Assembly: GCA_963576565.1 (NCBI GenBank) | Contig: OY755039.1 | Coordinates: 128,076,640-128,140,639 of the forward strand | Source of the DNA: Aspidapion aeneum | Taxonomy: Eukaryota > Arthropoda > Insecta > Coleoptera > Brentidae | Reading direction: 5' to 3' | DNA length: 64,000 nt | Shown here: piece by piece, positions 24,611 through 36,095 of the stretch | Numbering within the stretch: the stretch's first letter is position 1 | Layout: the number at the start of each line of letters is the position of its first letter | Made by a program: the position numbers and the translations under genes | Notes under the pieces: generated by a model | The model's database searches: none | Told to the model about the DNA's origin: nothing | What the model saw: only the letters and a program-made list of their open reading frames with translations

Positions 24611-25851
24611 GTAAAACGTAGGAGAATGTTAGAAAGCCTGTCAATATTCGTTTGCTAACTGAATGGAGTGGACGTTATGGTGCTGAGTCATATATAGCCA
24701 AGCCTGAAATCAAAAATTGTGTGATATTTAACGAAAACCCTGATCTAGTTGCGGTTGGGCTCCAGAAACTGCAGATTTGGTTAAATAAGTCGATCTATGT
24801 TGGCCAGGCAATTTTAGATGTAGCGAAGACTACAATATCCGAATTTCACTATGGATATATAAAGTCAAATTTTGAAAATTGTTTAGTACACTACATGGAC
24901 CCAGACAGCCTGATTTATGAGTTTTTTCAAGATCCGTATGAATTTATAAAGCGAGACTGCTATACATACTTTGACACCTCTGATTATCCTAGCGAGAATA
25001 CTATTGGAATTCCGCAAGTTAATAAAAAAGTTTTAGGTCCCTCCTCAGTTGTTAAAACAAACATTACCTTTGAAGATTATATTGAATGTCTCGATGGTTT
25101 TAAGCAAAAATCGATTTCTCTAACGTTTCCGTGGGGACATTATAGCATTCCTAAGACAAGTTCAGAATTTACAACCGAAGCCACAGATAAAAGCGATGGT
25201 GAACTAGTTAACTGAAAATATTAACATCTTTTTGATTATGATTTGATATCGTATAATAATTAAGAAGTTAGTTTTACAAGTGAACGCAAGTATTTTGACT
25301 TGGTTGTTCCTTCGTTAAAATAATTGTAGAAGTCGATATATATCTAGTATATTGTCGGCAAGTTACATGTAACAAGTAACATGTGTGAATTATCTAGACG
25401 AAAAACACCTTTATGCAATGAATTCTTTCTACAAAAAAAACCGCAATGAATGTGGAGATGGCTCAGCCCTAATGAAGTAACGAAAAATGAAACTGATTAC
25501 ATGCTGAATACTAAGAAAAACATCGTTAGAGATGTAATAGTCCTAAACAGCTTTACAACGGGCAGTGATCATAGGAACATAAATCTGTATTGACAGCGAT
25601 TCGGAAATGAAAAGAATGAACAACTTGACATGAATAAACTTACACAAAATAAAGTTTTATACCAAGAAATGCTAAAGGAACAGCTAACCCAAAACTGCGA
25701 AAATAAAAATATAGATGAAATAAATGTGCCAAGAAATAAAAATTTATAGTTGTAGAAAATAACAGAAATATGAAATGTCTAAGGCGACTATGTAGATATG
25801 AAATAATTAAAATAAAGGATATGAACGGTATGGAGACTAACGTTAAAGGGG

Positions 25852-25856
<5 letters not shown>

Positions 25857-25904
<48 letters not shown>
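25857..25904. repeat. (AT)n microsatellite
   Basis: A pure AT dinucleotide run of about 48 bp inside the retrotransposon linker; it gives a run of IY codons in one frame. Confidence 0.95.
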
Positions 25905-25907
<3 letters not shown>

Positions 25908-26824
25908 AATATCACACAACTATTCTATACAGAATTATACCAAACAAAAAGGGAATCATCACGAGAAACCACGAAGAAACTCCAAACAAAAATAAAGAAA
26001 ATAAACTCAGAGCTACAACCTGAAATAAGCAAAGCGGAAATAAAGAGAGGATTAAAGATATTGAAAAATAATAAATCACCTGGAAAAGAAGGAGTAACGG
26101 CAGAAATGCTCAAATACGGTGGTAAAGCTGTAGTTAGTACCCCACATATTCTCCTGAATAAAATTCTTAAAGGAAAAAATAAAACCAAACAACTGAAAAG
26201 AGTCAATAACCATTATTCTACATAAGAAAGGCCTATAACACTGCTCAATGTAATTAATAACTAAAAAATTTGAATGATATCAATCAAAAGAACAAGCAGG
26301 CTTCAGAAAAAGTTTTAGTACAGTTGACCACCTATTAACTATGAAAATCCTATTAGAACGAGCCAACGAATACAACATTCCACTATACATTGCATTTATA
26401 GAGTATGAAAAAGCTTTTGATAGCATTGAGCACTGGGTAGTAAAAGCATCTTTAATTAATAGCCAAATAGATCACAGATACACTGACTTAATAGCCAATA
26501 TATATGCAACGCAACAACAATCAAAATCCACGAAGGAACCAAGCCAATCAGCATAAGAAGGGGTGTGAGACATTGTGACACAATATCCCCACTATTTAAC
26601 CAGGCCCTAGAAGATGTTTTTAAAAACTTAGATTAGGAAGAAATAGGCATCAAAGTAAATGGACTATACTTGAACCACCTAAGATATGCTGATGATATTG
26701 TCTTAATAACAGATAAGGAAGAAGAAATGATAAAAATGCTGGAGGAATTGGATACAGCAGCTAAAAATATAGGCTTAAGTATGAACTGCACTAAAACTAA
26801 AGCCATAACAAACACAGATGAGGA

Positions 26825-26830
26825 TATCAC
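26825..26830 (+). repeat. Target-site duplication TATCAC (left copy)
   Basis: Identical to 44385-44390. Six bases is the standard Polinton duplication length. Confidence 0.95.
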
Positions 26831-27395
26831 AGTAGTGTAGTTGTGGAGGTTCTATATCAAATGGTAACATGCCATCCACTTCTGTCTGTCTGTATGTCTG
26901 TCTGTCTGCTGCTGAAGAAGTGAACTTGGTATGACCTTCGGGCAAAAGAAGCGTACAAGAAGCTGTCAGCAATGACGTAACAACCAGAGGCTGTTGAAAG
27001 GCCCTAATGAGTTAGGTGCCAATGCGAGAGTAGGTAAAATGAGGTGGTTTTTTTAGTAAGCTAGCCGCTTCACTTGCTTAGCCTGGGCTGTTGAAAGGCC
27101 CTATTGGTCAATGAGGGAGTAGATAAAATGGAGTGTTTTTTTGTTAGTAAGATAGCTACTTCACTAGCTTCGCCTGGTCTAGGTAAGGCCTTAGCTGTTG
27201 AAAGGCCCTATTGGCAATGAGTTAGGTGCCAGCCAGTAAGATAGCCACTTCACTCGCTTAGCCTGGGCTAGGTAAGTCCTAATGTGAAAAAGGCCTTGGT
27301 TGTTGGTTAAAAAATAAAATAATTTCTAGAAATATTTGTTAGAATTAATCGGGATAGCCTGTTATTTTCTCTGTGTGTTAAAAATAAAATAATTT
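26831..27395 (+). repeat. Left terminal inverted repeat of the Polinton
   Basis: It matches 43820-44384 inverted with one substitution found by eye (near 26969). Beyond the inner edge weaker similarity persists to about 27470. It contains three internal copies of CTGTTGAAAGGCCCTA (26991, 27088, 27195) and three of a CTTCACT..CTTAGCCTGG-like word. Confidence 0.95.
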
Positions 27396-27696
27396 CTAAA
27401 AAATGACTGCACGAGTATCTTATCGGATAACCTTAGTGACCCCACACATGTTCCTATTTTATCTAATTAGCAAAAATATGATGCAACTTTTGTAATAATT
27501 TTGTACACTGGGGAGCTGTTTATAGTTTATAATAAGCATTTTTGATTAATATAACACATTTTTTTTCAAAATAAATTTTATATAAAATGAGTCAAAAAGA
27601 GGATAGGGTATCAAAGAAAAACAATAAGTGATTTATTAAATAATATTTGGTAAGTCTTTTTATTAAAATAAAATAGTGAAAGAAAAAATATAAAAA
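27396..27696. other. Polinton subterminal non-coding DNA
   Basis: AT-rich; includes the diverged inner extension of the terminal repeat. No gene. Confidence 0.5.
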
Positions 27697-28309
27697 TTAG
27701 TCAAACTTGATGTTATAATTATATTTCTGTTGAAAAATTCTGCATGCCAATTTTCTTGTTTCTGGGTATTTGATTGCAGATTCCAATAAACAAAATTTGC
27801 ATATCCGAAAGTTGTTTGGTACTTGTGCACGACACAGGATACATGTCTTTTGGATCTGAAAAAATAAGAAAATATACTTCAAATATTTTATTTTTAATTT
27901 ATTTAATTTTAAACATATATTAACGAGGAGAAGGAGATATTTGCTCATAGCAAAATAGGTCTTGTTCACCTCTTACTGTGTAATATTTTTCTATGTTCTT
28001 ATGATGTTCAATTGATTTCTTGCAAAAACAAAACATTTGCTTACAACTAGAACAAAGCCTAGTGCCAATATTGCAATGTGAATAGTTTTGACAGAAACAA
28101 ACGTTTCTTTTACAGTAAACACATACATTTTTACTACTACTACTACTATCCATCTGGTCCAGAAACCCAAGTTGCTTGGTTGTCACACATTCTGCAGTCT
28201 TTTTTATGTTATTTTTCTTCTGCCATCCTTGTGGTGATGTTTTATTTGTAGCTTGATAAATTTCTAGGTTGTCTTTTTCTGTTTTTTGATGTGATGATTT
28301 CTTGTTCAT
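27697..28309 (-). CDS. Cysteine-rich zinc-binding-like Polinton protein, spliced (about 163 aa)
   Basis: Start ATG at 28309 (MNKKSS). The first coding exon runs to 27977 and carries paired cysteines: NVCVYCKRNVCFC, then LCSSCKQMFCFC. A GT-AG intron (27976-27856; donor GTAAGAG, acceptor T-run plus CAG) joins phase 0 to a second exon with TCILCRAQVPNNFRICKFC and a stop at 27697. Upstream, acceptor TTATTTCAG (28334) and donor GTAAGT (28434) suggest a further intron in the 5' leader. The CxxC pairs suggest one or more zinc-ribbon or FYVE/RING-like folds; the family is unknown to me. Without splicing, the first exon runs on to a stop at 27920. Confidence 0.6.
27856..27976 (-). other. Predicted 121-bp intron in the Cys-rich gene
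   Basis: Donor ACA/GTAAGAG and acceptor TTTTTTCAG/ATC; phase 0. Removal joins two cysteine-rich segments in frame. Confidence 0.7.
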
Positions 28310-28521
28310 TGTTGTGGTGGTATCTCGGTTAGACTGAAATAACAATTAAAAGGTAATTATAATTTTTTACAGATTTTTTATTTATCTTTTTTTTTTCTTC
28401 TAGGTGTTAATTTTTTTTTAGGTTGTTTACTTACCTAGTTTAATGAGTTCCTAGACACACAGTGTCCGATGTCTGAACAAGTTGAGAGGATTCTGTAGAC
28501 TAGTATAAATTTAAGATTTAT

Positions 28522-31500
28522 TTAAGTTATTGGATAGCCCCATGGTGCTGTGTTGGTGGAGTGGGGTAATAGTTGACGTTTATCGTCAAAAGGACTTAAA
28601 GCAATCTTTTTTTGTTTGATTGTGTACACTTCGTGTTTGTGAGATCGGATCATGGTTTGAGAGATCTCTGTGATTTTATTTTTAAAAAGGCACTCAAGAT
28701 AGTCATTAAATGTAATTTTTCTAAGTGAAGCCTTTTTTACACCCTTTGCCCTTTTACTAATATTTAAATTTAAACATTGTTCCTGAACCTCTGTTAATGA
28801 AAGACCTTTCTGCTCAAGTTTAGTTTGAAGATTTTGCAAATCGCTCTTATCTTCCAAAATCTTCACACTATACATTTTAGACCGTAATCCTACAAACTCT
28901 GTCATTATAGCACCATTATTTTCATCTTTCATGAGCCCCAAAACTTTTTTATTTTTTAATGGCATGTTAAAAATATTGTCTGGTGGGTAGTCAGATGTGT
29001 CAAATTTGTCAATGTCAGTTTCCATATGTTTGTATATATCATCAACATGTAGGTTATAAATTAAACTGTCTGTGTCCGTATATAGCAAAAGGGCTTTATC
29101 TCCAAAGTTCGTTTTAATATAGTTATAGTGAAATTCATAAAGAAAAGTTTTTGACAAGTCCAAAATTGTAAATCCTACATATATGGGCTTATTGAAAATA
29201 ATGTTGTTTCTAGACATTTCAATAATAACCATATCTTTATCAAATATGGTTAAACTATGACAAGTAGGTTTTGAAATATAGAATTGCGCACCAAAACGAC
29301 CCGACCATCGAGTTACCAACTTAACATCCTTATATTTTCGAACATTCTCCATAGTCTTGCCAAATACTGAATTAATCATCAATTTGTAAAAGTTTTTCTC
29401 AAATTCATTTTTACTTTGCTGACGCATATGGATGTTTAATTCAATATAGGGTTTCAACCATTGAGACTGTTTAAATTTAAGGACTCTATGAATTTTTCTA
29501 ATTTTTAAACCCAAACCAAGGACCTGTTTCAAGTTACGATAATGGATGATATATCGCTCTTTATTGTAAAGTGTAGTCATCAGTTTGGGTAGCTTACTTT
29601 TTGAGTTGGGTGGCACTCGATGTTCAGGGCAGACAGGAAGGTCTTTATGTATTTCAAATAGGTTAGCAGGGTATGAAATGTCTGCTTCAAAAATGTACCC
29701 TATGGGACTATCATCTGAAATATTACATATATCCTCCTCAGTGAATGAATTGTTATAAACCTATTCAAAACCACCATAGGGCAATGGTAAAGTCATAGCT
29801 GTGCCATAAAGTGAATTAACATCATAGTACATTAAATATGATGTTTCCTTATTGGGGTTGTATGACTCTCCCATGTACCTATTGTTGGCTTTGGCATATC
29901 TGTTTGAACACTGTGAAACTCCACCTCTTATCCCTCTTTCTATAAACATGATTATATCAACATCAGTCAAAAGTTGTAGCTCTATTTTACACTGTTTAAG
30001 CATGGCTGAAAATGCCAATCCTGGACTGGTAAAATAATGAAGCGGATCAAGTTTATAGGTGGAGAGACAGATGTCACGGAACGAGCTCATTATTTCAGAT
30101 AACAAAATTACATCAATTTTCATGTAAAAAAGCGCATATTCCAAAAGCGAATTAATATTAAAGGTATTCCAAATTGTTTGTGCCCTTTTGTATTCATCAT
30201 TTGAAACACCTTTTCCTTCCAAAGTACTATAAAATGCGTCTTTAGGAGGAAGAACAGTTTCATGTAGCTTTTCCCAAGAATCGAGATACTCATAGGGCAG
30301 GACACCCTTACGAGTAACTAAATTAAATTTTTCCTCTTCATTGTAAAAACTTTTTAAAATTGTCTTTTTGGAATCATCTAAATATGAAGCTAGTTTGTCC
30401 AACGCGGAAGGCATAAACCGAAAAGAATCAATAAAACGAAAATTTACTTTGGTGCCTTCAATGTATTTAGTAAACGAAATATATTTTTCCTTGTTTACAG
30501 GGAGAAGTTGAATTCTACCCTCTACCTCCTTTGCTAAAGATTTTATAAGGAAATGGCTATCATAACCAGAAAGGTTGTGGAATACTACAGGAACACTGTG
30601 TGAATCATTAAAATTTAAATTACAACCCGGATGAGCTGCTCCCCTATATTTTCCCGTCAAGTGACAATGATCTAAATGTTTTCTGTCTCCCTCTTGAAAA
30701 GCCTTCTCACAGATATGACAATGGGTTGCATTATTAAAATCAAACTTTTCCAGTGTGTTTAACGGTTTTAAAGGAACAATATTTGAAAAAATGTTACTCA
30801 ACTTTTCTGCTATTCTTTTCAGCTCATGAGTAAAACGTGAAATGCAATCATTTCCTACAATTTGATGATAATAGGAGAGCGAGTTATCATATGAACATAT
30901 CATATAATACCCAATCGCAAAAGGAATATGGTGTTGAATTCTTTGTGTATTCGATGGTGATGATGCACTTTTATCATCGTTGTCAATTTTTTCCAACAAA
31001 CTTTCTAAATCAGCAAAAATTGTAAAAGGCACTTGCTCTTTATTTTTAAATTCTGTAAATTTCAAAATGTCGTCATTTTTCTTTGGTAGAGTTAGTTTGG
31101 TAAAATTTAAATTTTTACAATCTAAATAATGCTTTTGCAGCACTGCCTCAGAAACAAACCAATTTAAACATCCATCACATACCCATTTTTTATGATTTTG
31201 TCTACCCACCTGACTTGATATAAGACGTGAAAGATTTTTTATTAGGGCAAAGTGATAGATTCTTTTATTGGGGTTGAGAATTTCAAAATTTTCAGAATCT
31301 ATATCCATCTCATTTTCACTATCAACTACATCATCATCATCACCACACGATAAAATAAGTAAATTAATTCGTTTAGAAAAATTTGATTTGCTTAAACAGA
31401 TAGGTAGGATTTCATTCTTTTCAACTCCAAAAACATTTATTGATAAATTATTAAGTTTCTCAAATTTTGAAATGTCTTTTAGTCGCATAGGAAATTCCAA

Positions 31501-32376
31501 ACCTTCATAATTCAACCCCACCTGACTAAAATGAGGATATGAAAGAGTACGATCTTGGTTTGTTTTAGCAGGGTGTAAAGCAGCCACAATAGACCAAAGA
31601 AAACAATAATTATCTTTATTTTGAATATTGATCACCCCCTTGGTGTTTTTAATCCACTGCGGTGACTCAACATAAGTTGAATCACCACAGTTGATTGGAG
31701 TGTGTTTATTAATATTAACCTTAAGATGGAGAATTTCATACAGAGCCCAACCAGAATCTCGCTCTTGAAAATCCTCCATCTTGGTTAATATTTTTTGAGA
31801 AACATTTTCCTCATACCATTTTTTTAAATTTGTTGTTTGGTCTATTATACTGTTTCTCGTAGAAAACGCCTTCACATCAGTTTGCGTAGTACCTTCATGT
31901 AATTTAATAAAATTCCCCGAAAAAATGACATTAACTTTTAAAATTGAATGTTTAAGTGACTTTTTAATTTGACTTGAAAAACTCTTGAATGCCTTTTTAA
32001 AGAAAATCTTAGGGTCTTTAATGGTAAAATTAGTGATAATACCTGTTGTAATTCTACCACCAAAGCACGTTTCAACATCTTCCCAAACCAAATTTTTTTT
32101 GACCGACCTCACCCTATTAGTTTTGCCAAAATGAATTCTTTTTTTATTTTTTAGTAATATTAAATAATGTTTTAAAAGTGCCAAATTCGATTCTAATTTA
32201 GAAAAGTTTTGTACACAATCAAGTTTATTTTTTACACAACTTTTTACGGTTGAAATTAAATTTAGAAGAAAAACTATCCAATAATTAAATTCCTCTTTTG
32301 TTTTCACCAGTCTACTCACCTGTTCAACCTTTTTTACAGACTCAGACACCAACACATCAAAACTTTGGGAACTCAT
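28522..32376 (-). pseudogene. polB: Protein-primed family B DNA polymerase, one in-frame stop
   Basis: This enzyme replicates the element using a protein primer. I take the ATG at 32376 (MSSQSFDVL); 1,284 codons. An N-terminal part has a cysteine/histidine pattern, NKDNYCFLWS and later YHFALIKNLSRLI. A C2HC finger CDGCLNWF..HYLDC is near residue 405. Exonuclease motifs are FADLESLL (about 453), FHNLSGYDSHF (about 600) and YMKIDVILLSE; a CHICEKAF..HLDHCHLTGKYRG zinc module lies between them. Polymerase motifs: A YYDVNSLYG (about 851), [12 protein letters not shown] (about 1005), [10 protein letters not shown] (about 1100). An amber codon (TAG, 29763-29761) at about codon 872 just after PYGGFE interrupts an otherwise intact frame; both sides are collinear with family members. 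Recoding or RNA editing is possible but unproven. Confidence 0.92.
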
Positions 32377-33038
32377 TTTTTCTATAATATTCAACTGTGC
32401 AAGATATGTTATGAACAACGGTCTTTGTCAGATTGAATTCATACGTTGTCAAAATATAATTAAATATTGGTTTGATAAGAAAGTTCTTCTTGAATACGAG
32501 GGAAATTTTTAAAGTAACAAATGTAAGAAAGTATAGCACATGTTGCCAGATTCACGATAACCTAACTTTTTAACAGTTGGATGGATTGATTGTGCATAGA
32601 ATTGCTGTCAAAAGTGTCAAAAAGACATTTGAGTTTAATTTTAAACGCTCGGAATTTAGTTAGCAAAACTTTTCATTTTCACTTGTATAATCAAAGAACG
32701 AAAAATTCCATAACAAACATATGACTGACGTATGATTTGATACAATGTAACCAGCGCCACTAGTCTGTAAAAATGGAGATTTTTTTTATTCAAATCAAAA
32801 CATAATGTTTAATAAATTTTATAAAAATGTATTATTTTACAAAAATGTGTTTTTTATATTTAAACTAAAACATATTGGTCAGCACTTTTTAGGTGTAGTC
32901 ATAGGCGACGCTACTTTAATATTGTATATATATTTAATTAATTTAAACCAACAAAAATAATTTGACTGCTTTAAAAGCCACGTGATATGTCAAAATAGTA
33001 AAATATGACAGATTGTAACCTAAAATTCAATATATTAG

Positions 33039-33221
33039 GGACTAATTACAATAAAGCTTGGATTTATTAGTGCATGTCTTTATTAAAAGAAAACAAATTA
33101 CTTTATTTTTCAATTCGACTTTAGTATATCAATTTTGAGAGATCAGTTGTTAGTTTTCTATGTAATACTGTCACAATACGTTCAAGCAGTATTAAATCCA
33201 AACTTTACTTGATTAACTCCC
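33039..33221. repeat. Small MITE inside the Polinton
   Basis: Ends GGGACTAATTACAATAAAG and its mirror CTTTACTTGATTAACTCCC, both followed inward by TTGGATTTA-type words. TATTA flanks both sides and may be the target duplication. It inserted after the Polinton was formed, in non-coding DNA. Confidence 0.65.
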
Positions 33222-33376
33222 TATTAAGGAAATATAAGATGCTAAAATGTAAAGGATGGAGCCAACCTACAGAAAGATCGCTGTCATCTTGGTTATGAGA
33301 AAAACTATCCCCCCCACTTTAATTTATAAACTTTTAAATAATGCAACGCCTATGGACAAGTGCAAGCATTGTTAAA

Positions 33377-33392
33377 AAATAACCAACGCAGT
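33377..33392 (+). promoter_or_regulatory. Shared 16-bp promoter-like motif, copy 1
   Basis: AAATAACCAACGCAGT, identical to 42973-42988, lies 126 bp before the ATG at 33503 and just upstream of TATAAATT at 33416. Function inferred from position only. Confidence 0.5.
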
Positions 33393-33502
33393 GCTTATGT
33401 TAGCTAAAAATTAGGTATAAATTCCATCAAATATCAAAGCAAAAATCAATTCAAACAGTTTAACAGTTTGTGCTTATTAGTTTTGAAAAAAATAAAATAA
33501 AA

Positions 33503-34328
33503 ATGGCAACGCAACCATGCACACTTGTAGTGTCAACTCTAGATCGCATTAACTGCCCTCCGAAAATGGTATTTGTTTGCATGAAGAATCTTTTTCAGTA
33601 AGTACTTTTGATTTTTTACAGATTATTTATTATTAAACGAATACAGGATAATTTTTACAAAAGAAACTAAAAAGTAGTAAATTTTAGTTTTATATACTTT
33701 TAACTTTTTATAGAAAATTTATTATTACTAAAAACCTTACATGAATCCAAGATAATATTTATATAAAAAAAATATTCCTAATTTTTTAATAGCAAAGAAA
33801 TTATATTGAATTTTAATTTATTTGTCTTAATTTTGATGTTATTATTTTTTCAGTTTTGGAGTAAAGAAGATAAGTTTAAAAGGTGATAAAGCCTTTGTCA
33901 GACTATCATATTCACCTAGAACAGAAACCATAGACAAAAAATTCGGTAGGCTGCCAGTGAAGTACTATCGAATAAAGGCGGATGATGATGAAGAAATTGC
34001 TATCCTACAGCGAGCGATAGAAAGATACCAAATTAATATTGATCAACCTATGGAGATTGAGACAACAAAAAATTTGGCTGTGTTACCACCACCACCACCC
34101 TCCGATCCGATGGAAATAACAGCTGTTGGAAAATCGTCTGGGGGGCCAACAGCAGCAACATCTACAAAAGCAGTAGATACCACCCAAGCACAAAGAAGAA
34201 GAAGCAGAAAGGGTGTGGTATCCACTGTATCCGAAAAACAAACAACAAACAAAAATACAAATATGGAAGAGATAATAAGTCTCTTCGATGAAGAGGATCC
34301 TTTAACACAAACCCAAGCTTTTTTTTAA
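33503..34328 (+). CDS. Unknown spliced Polinton protein (about 189 aa)
   Basis: Exon 1 (33503-33597) starts ATGGCAACGCAACC and encodes MATQPCTLVV..INCPPKMVFVCMKN. A GT-AG intron (33598-33853; donor GTAAGTAC, acceptor TTTTTTTCAG) leads in phase to exon 2: FGVKKISLKGDKAFVRLSY, KYYRIKADDDEEIAILQRAIERY, a proline run, a Thr/Ser-rich basic part (RRRSRKG) and an acidic end, SLFDEEDPLTQTQAFF. No known domain is recognised. It is the only rightward gene in the left half and converges with the block ending at 34366, with AATAAA-type signals for both. Exon 2 alone lacks an ATG start, which supports splicing. Confidence 0.7.
33598..33853 (+). other. Predicted 256-bp intron
   Basis: Consensus donor CA/GTAAGT and acceptor with a long T tract then CAG; restores one open frame of 190 codons. 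Confidence 0.8.
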
Positions 34329-34365
34329 TTTTTAATATTTTGTTAAACTAAAATAAAATAAAAGG

Positions 34366-34860
34366 TTAAAACTGAATATGCTTTTTATTTAAATACCATC
34401 TATTTAACAAAATTACATTTTCTCTAGCACAATTTAAATAATTATTATTATGCATTTCACAGTGAAACTTATCATTACAATAATTTTTTAATTTTTTAAT
34501 ATTGGGACATCCCAAGTCATATAAATCTACAACATTATTATTAACTAAATTACATAACCAAACTTTTTTTTCATTTCCTTTTACAAACACAGTTTCATTT
34601 TGAATTAAATCCTTAATAAATAAAGCGAGGTTTTCAAATGGTAAATAACTAAAATCAAAAGTGTCCCAATTTATACCATGAAGTTTGTTTGTATTCCATT
34701 CAGCTTGATGTTTAAAGTCTTGATGTAACCAGATGGACTTCATGGGTAAATTAACGATATGGTGCCGAACTTCATTAGTATGGGTGTTTAATATAGCTAT
34801 TTCCTTACATATAAATTCAGTGTCTTTGTATTGGAAACCTTGCACATCCAAAATAAACAT
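34366..34860 (-). CDS. Uncharacterised conserved Polinton protein (164 aa)
   Basis: Starts MFILDVQGFQ, followed by FICKEIAIL, then WLHQDF, a LHGINWD stretch and a C-terminal FHCEMHNN..YLNCARENV. The spacing D-x-Q ... K-E ... H-x-I-x-W recalls a family I know only as an uncharacterised protein of insect Polintons; a nuclease (RNase H-like) fold is possible but not shown. It is the last gene of the leftward capsid block, 11 bp after the major capsid stop. Confidence 0.6.
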   Translation of the reverse strand: MFILDVQGFQYKDTEFICKEIAILNTHTNEVRHHIVNLPMKSIWLHQDFKHQAEWNTNKLHGINWDTFDFSYLPFENLALFIKDLIQNETVFVKGNEKKVWLCNLVNNNVVDLYDLGCPNIKKLKNYCNDKFHCEMHNNNYLNCARENVILLNRWYLNKKHIQF

Positions 34861-34871
34861 TTTTTTCTTCT

Positions 34872-36095
34872 TTAAACTACCCTTACGGTACTGGTTAGAG
34901 GGTTGTATTTCACAAGTCGATCGTGCAATATTAAACAGTAGGCTATAGTTTTATCAGGTACAGCTTTTTTCGTTTCAAACTCAATTCTAATGTCAACTGC
35001 ACCACCTTTGAGCACGTCTTCACTCTGTCGAGAGCAGTCGATAACTACCAGTGGAGCATCATTTTTAAAGCTTATCGGGTGAAAACAAGGTTCGCTTTGA
35101 TCGTGGTAATAATAGGATTTTTGAAACTGGGCATACATTTCATATAGAATAGCATACTGATTGTTATCAAAATCTAAATTTAAATTATCATATGGAAAAA
35201 CTTCGGAGTTTAAATAGACTTTTAAATTGGTTAATGATAAGTGGTCAAAAAGGCTCATATTTTTACTAAACAAGTTTTTTCTATCTGTCTGAAATCCAAT
35301 AATAATGAAACGTGGTGTCTCCAGTTGATTTGAAGTTTTCACTGCCCATGTGTGATTAGTGGTAGTTTGAAGTTGTGGATACTCATGCAATTCCCAACTT
35401 CGAAAACTAATATTGAGATCTCTGTTACCCTCTAAATACTTGTAAAGGCGTAATTTTTGATCATCTGACACTCTAACATGTGGAATTTTCCAATGAACTT
35501 TATTTAACACCACCTTATATTTTTCTTTTTTATCCTCAGTTTCAATTAAAGCGTTTAAATCGGAATTGCTGCGAATCAACACGAGTTCTTGTCGTACATT
35601 TAAAATAATCTTGTGATGGTCCTCAAATACCCCCATAAGGGTTTTTAGGGGTAAACATATATTGAAATTACCGGAACCATCTAATATAGGTGGATTTTCT
35701 TTAAGTGTCCAACCAGCATTTTGAAGGGTGTTACCATCACTTTCCTTGAATGAGCAGTAACCTTTTATTGTTGATGTAATCCCAGGATTTCTAACACGGT
35801 CCACAATCACCCCTCCTAACTCATAACGAATTTCATCAAATAAATGCGCTAAACCATTGTTTACAAAGTGCACATTAGTACTGGCAGTATTGTCATCTTT
35901 CAGTACTTTTCCTTCAAGGTAAAGAACACTTTCACTAGGCAGGGTATAGATGTCTTGAGTTTGTATCGGAATTCGGTATTCATCATTGTTGTTTAAGGTG
36001 GTTGAAGCATATGGTTGATGAGTGTGTAGTTGGTAACTCACAATCGAATTATCATAGAGCACGTTTTCACCCACTCGTAGAATGTTACGACTCAT
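34872..36095 (-). CDS. mcp: Major capsid protein, double jelly-roll type (407 aa)
   Basis: Start ATG at 36095 (MSRNILRVGEN). Beta-rich sequence with conserved-looking stretches: QTQDIYTLPSESVLYLEG near residue 50, a LFDEIRYELGGVIVDRVRNPG block (about 85-105), NICLPLKTLMGVFEDHHKII (about 155-175), LRLYKYLE..LNISFRSWELHEYPQL (about 215-245), RFIIIGFQTDRKN, and a C-terminal VDIRIEFETKKAVPDKTIAYCL. This matches the double-jelly-roll capsid family of insect Polintons, thought to form icosahedral shells. Fully open frame. Confidence 0.85.
   Translation of the reverse strand: MSRNILRVGENVLYDNSIVSYQLHTHQPYASTTLNNNDEYRIPIQTQDIYTLPSESVLYLEGKVLKDDNTASTNVHFVNNGLAHLFDEIRYELGGVIVDRVRNPGITSTIKGYCSFKESDGNTLQNAGWTLKENPPILDGSGNFNICLPLKTLMGVFEDHHKIILNVRQELVLIRSNSDLNALIETEDKKEKYKVVLNKVHWKIPHVRVSDDQKLRLYKYLEGNRDLNISFRSWELHEYPQLQTTTNHTWAVKTSNQLETPRFIIIGFQTDRKNLFSKNMSLFDHLSLTNLKVYLNSEVFPYDNLNLDFDNNQYAILYEMYAQFQKSYYYHDQSEPCFHPISFKNDAPLVVIDCSRQSEDVLKGGAVDIRIEFETKKAVPDKTIAYCLILHDRLVKYNPLTSTVRVV

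Larger units (their letters stand above)
23790..25215 (+). pseudogene. Decayed Polinton DNA polymerase B with two intron-like interruptions
   Basis: Plus-strand pieces are collinear with the polymerase at 28522-32376. Order: a GGLSQ..CSKRKARANNKYLP stretch with frameshifts, LMYFDVNN (motif A region, ends 23943), YGWAMS then a stop (24020 on), a long open part LHDQHKDISFCPQY...KLMNNTVFG (motif B), then KT, a stop, ENVRK and LTEWSGRYGAE. The catalytic motif C, normally YTDTDS, reads HYMDPDSLIY, losing an aspartate pattern. A stretch following NKKVLG (about 65 residues in the intact copy) is deleted. It is clearly inactive and older than the central element. Longest open parts: 24088-24462 and 24652-25215. 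Confidence 0.85.
25385..26830 (+). pseudogene. RTE-like retrotransposon, left part, disrupted by the Polinton
   Basis: It starts within the endonuclease end (YAMNSFYKK, then SPNEVTKNETDYMLNTKKN, TGSDHRN), continues through a linker, then RT blocks SPGKEGVTAEMLKYGGKA (about 26080), IAFIEYEKAFDSIEHW (26390) and LRYADDIVLI (26680), and IGLSMNCTKTKAITNTDEDI just before the Polinton. Frameshifts, stops and an (AT)n expansion show decay. The frame resumes beyond the Polinton at 44385. Another copy of the same family (62190-62260) runs unbroken through the equivalent junction (KTNTDEDITIRINQEKIE), confirming a simple insertion. Confidence 0.85.
32377..33502. other. Polinton intergenic region with divergent promoters
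   Basis: Lies between the leftward polymerase and the rightward gene at 33503. Contains a MITE (33039-33221), a motif shared with 42973-42988, and a TATAAATT at 33416. No further gene seen. Confidence 0.5.

Noticed and set aside
29761..29763. Intron explaining the polymerase stop
   Set aside because: No consensus donor and acceptor pair flanks the codon, and the protein aligns continuously on both sides.
34043..34252. 69-residue minus-strand frame
   Set aside because: Antisense shadow of exon 2 of the spliced gene at 33503-34328.
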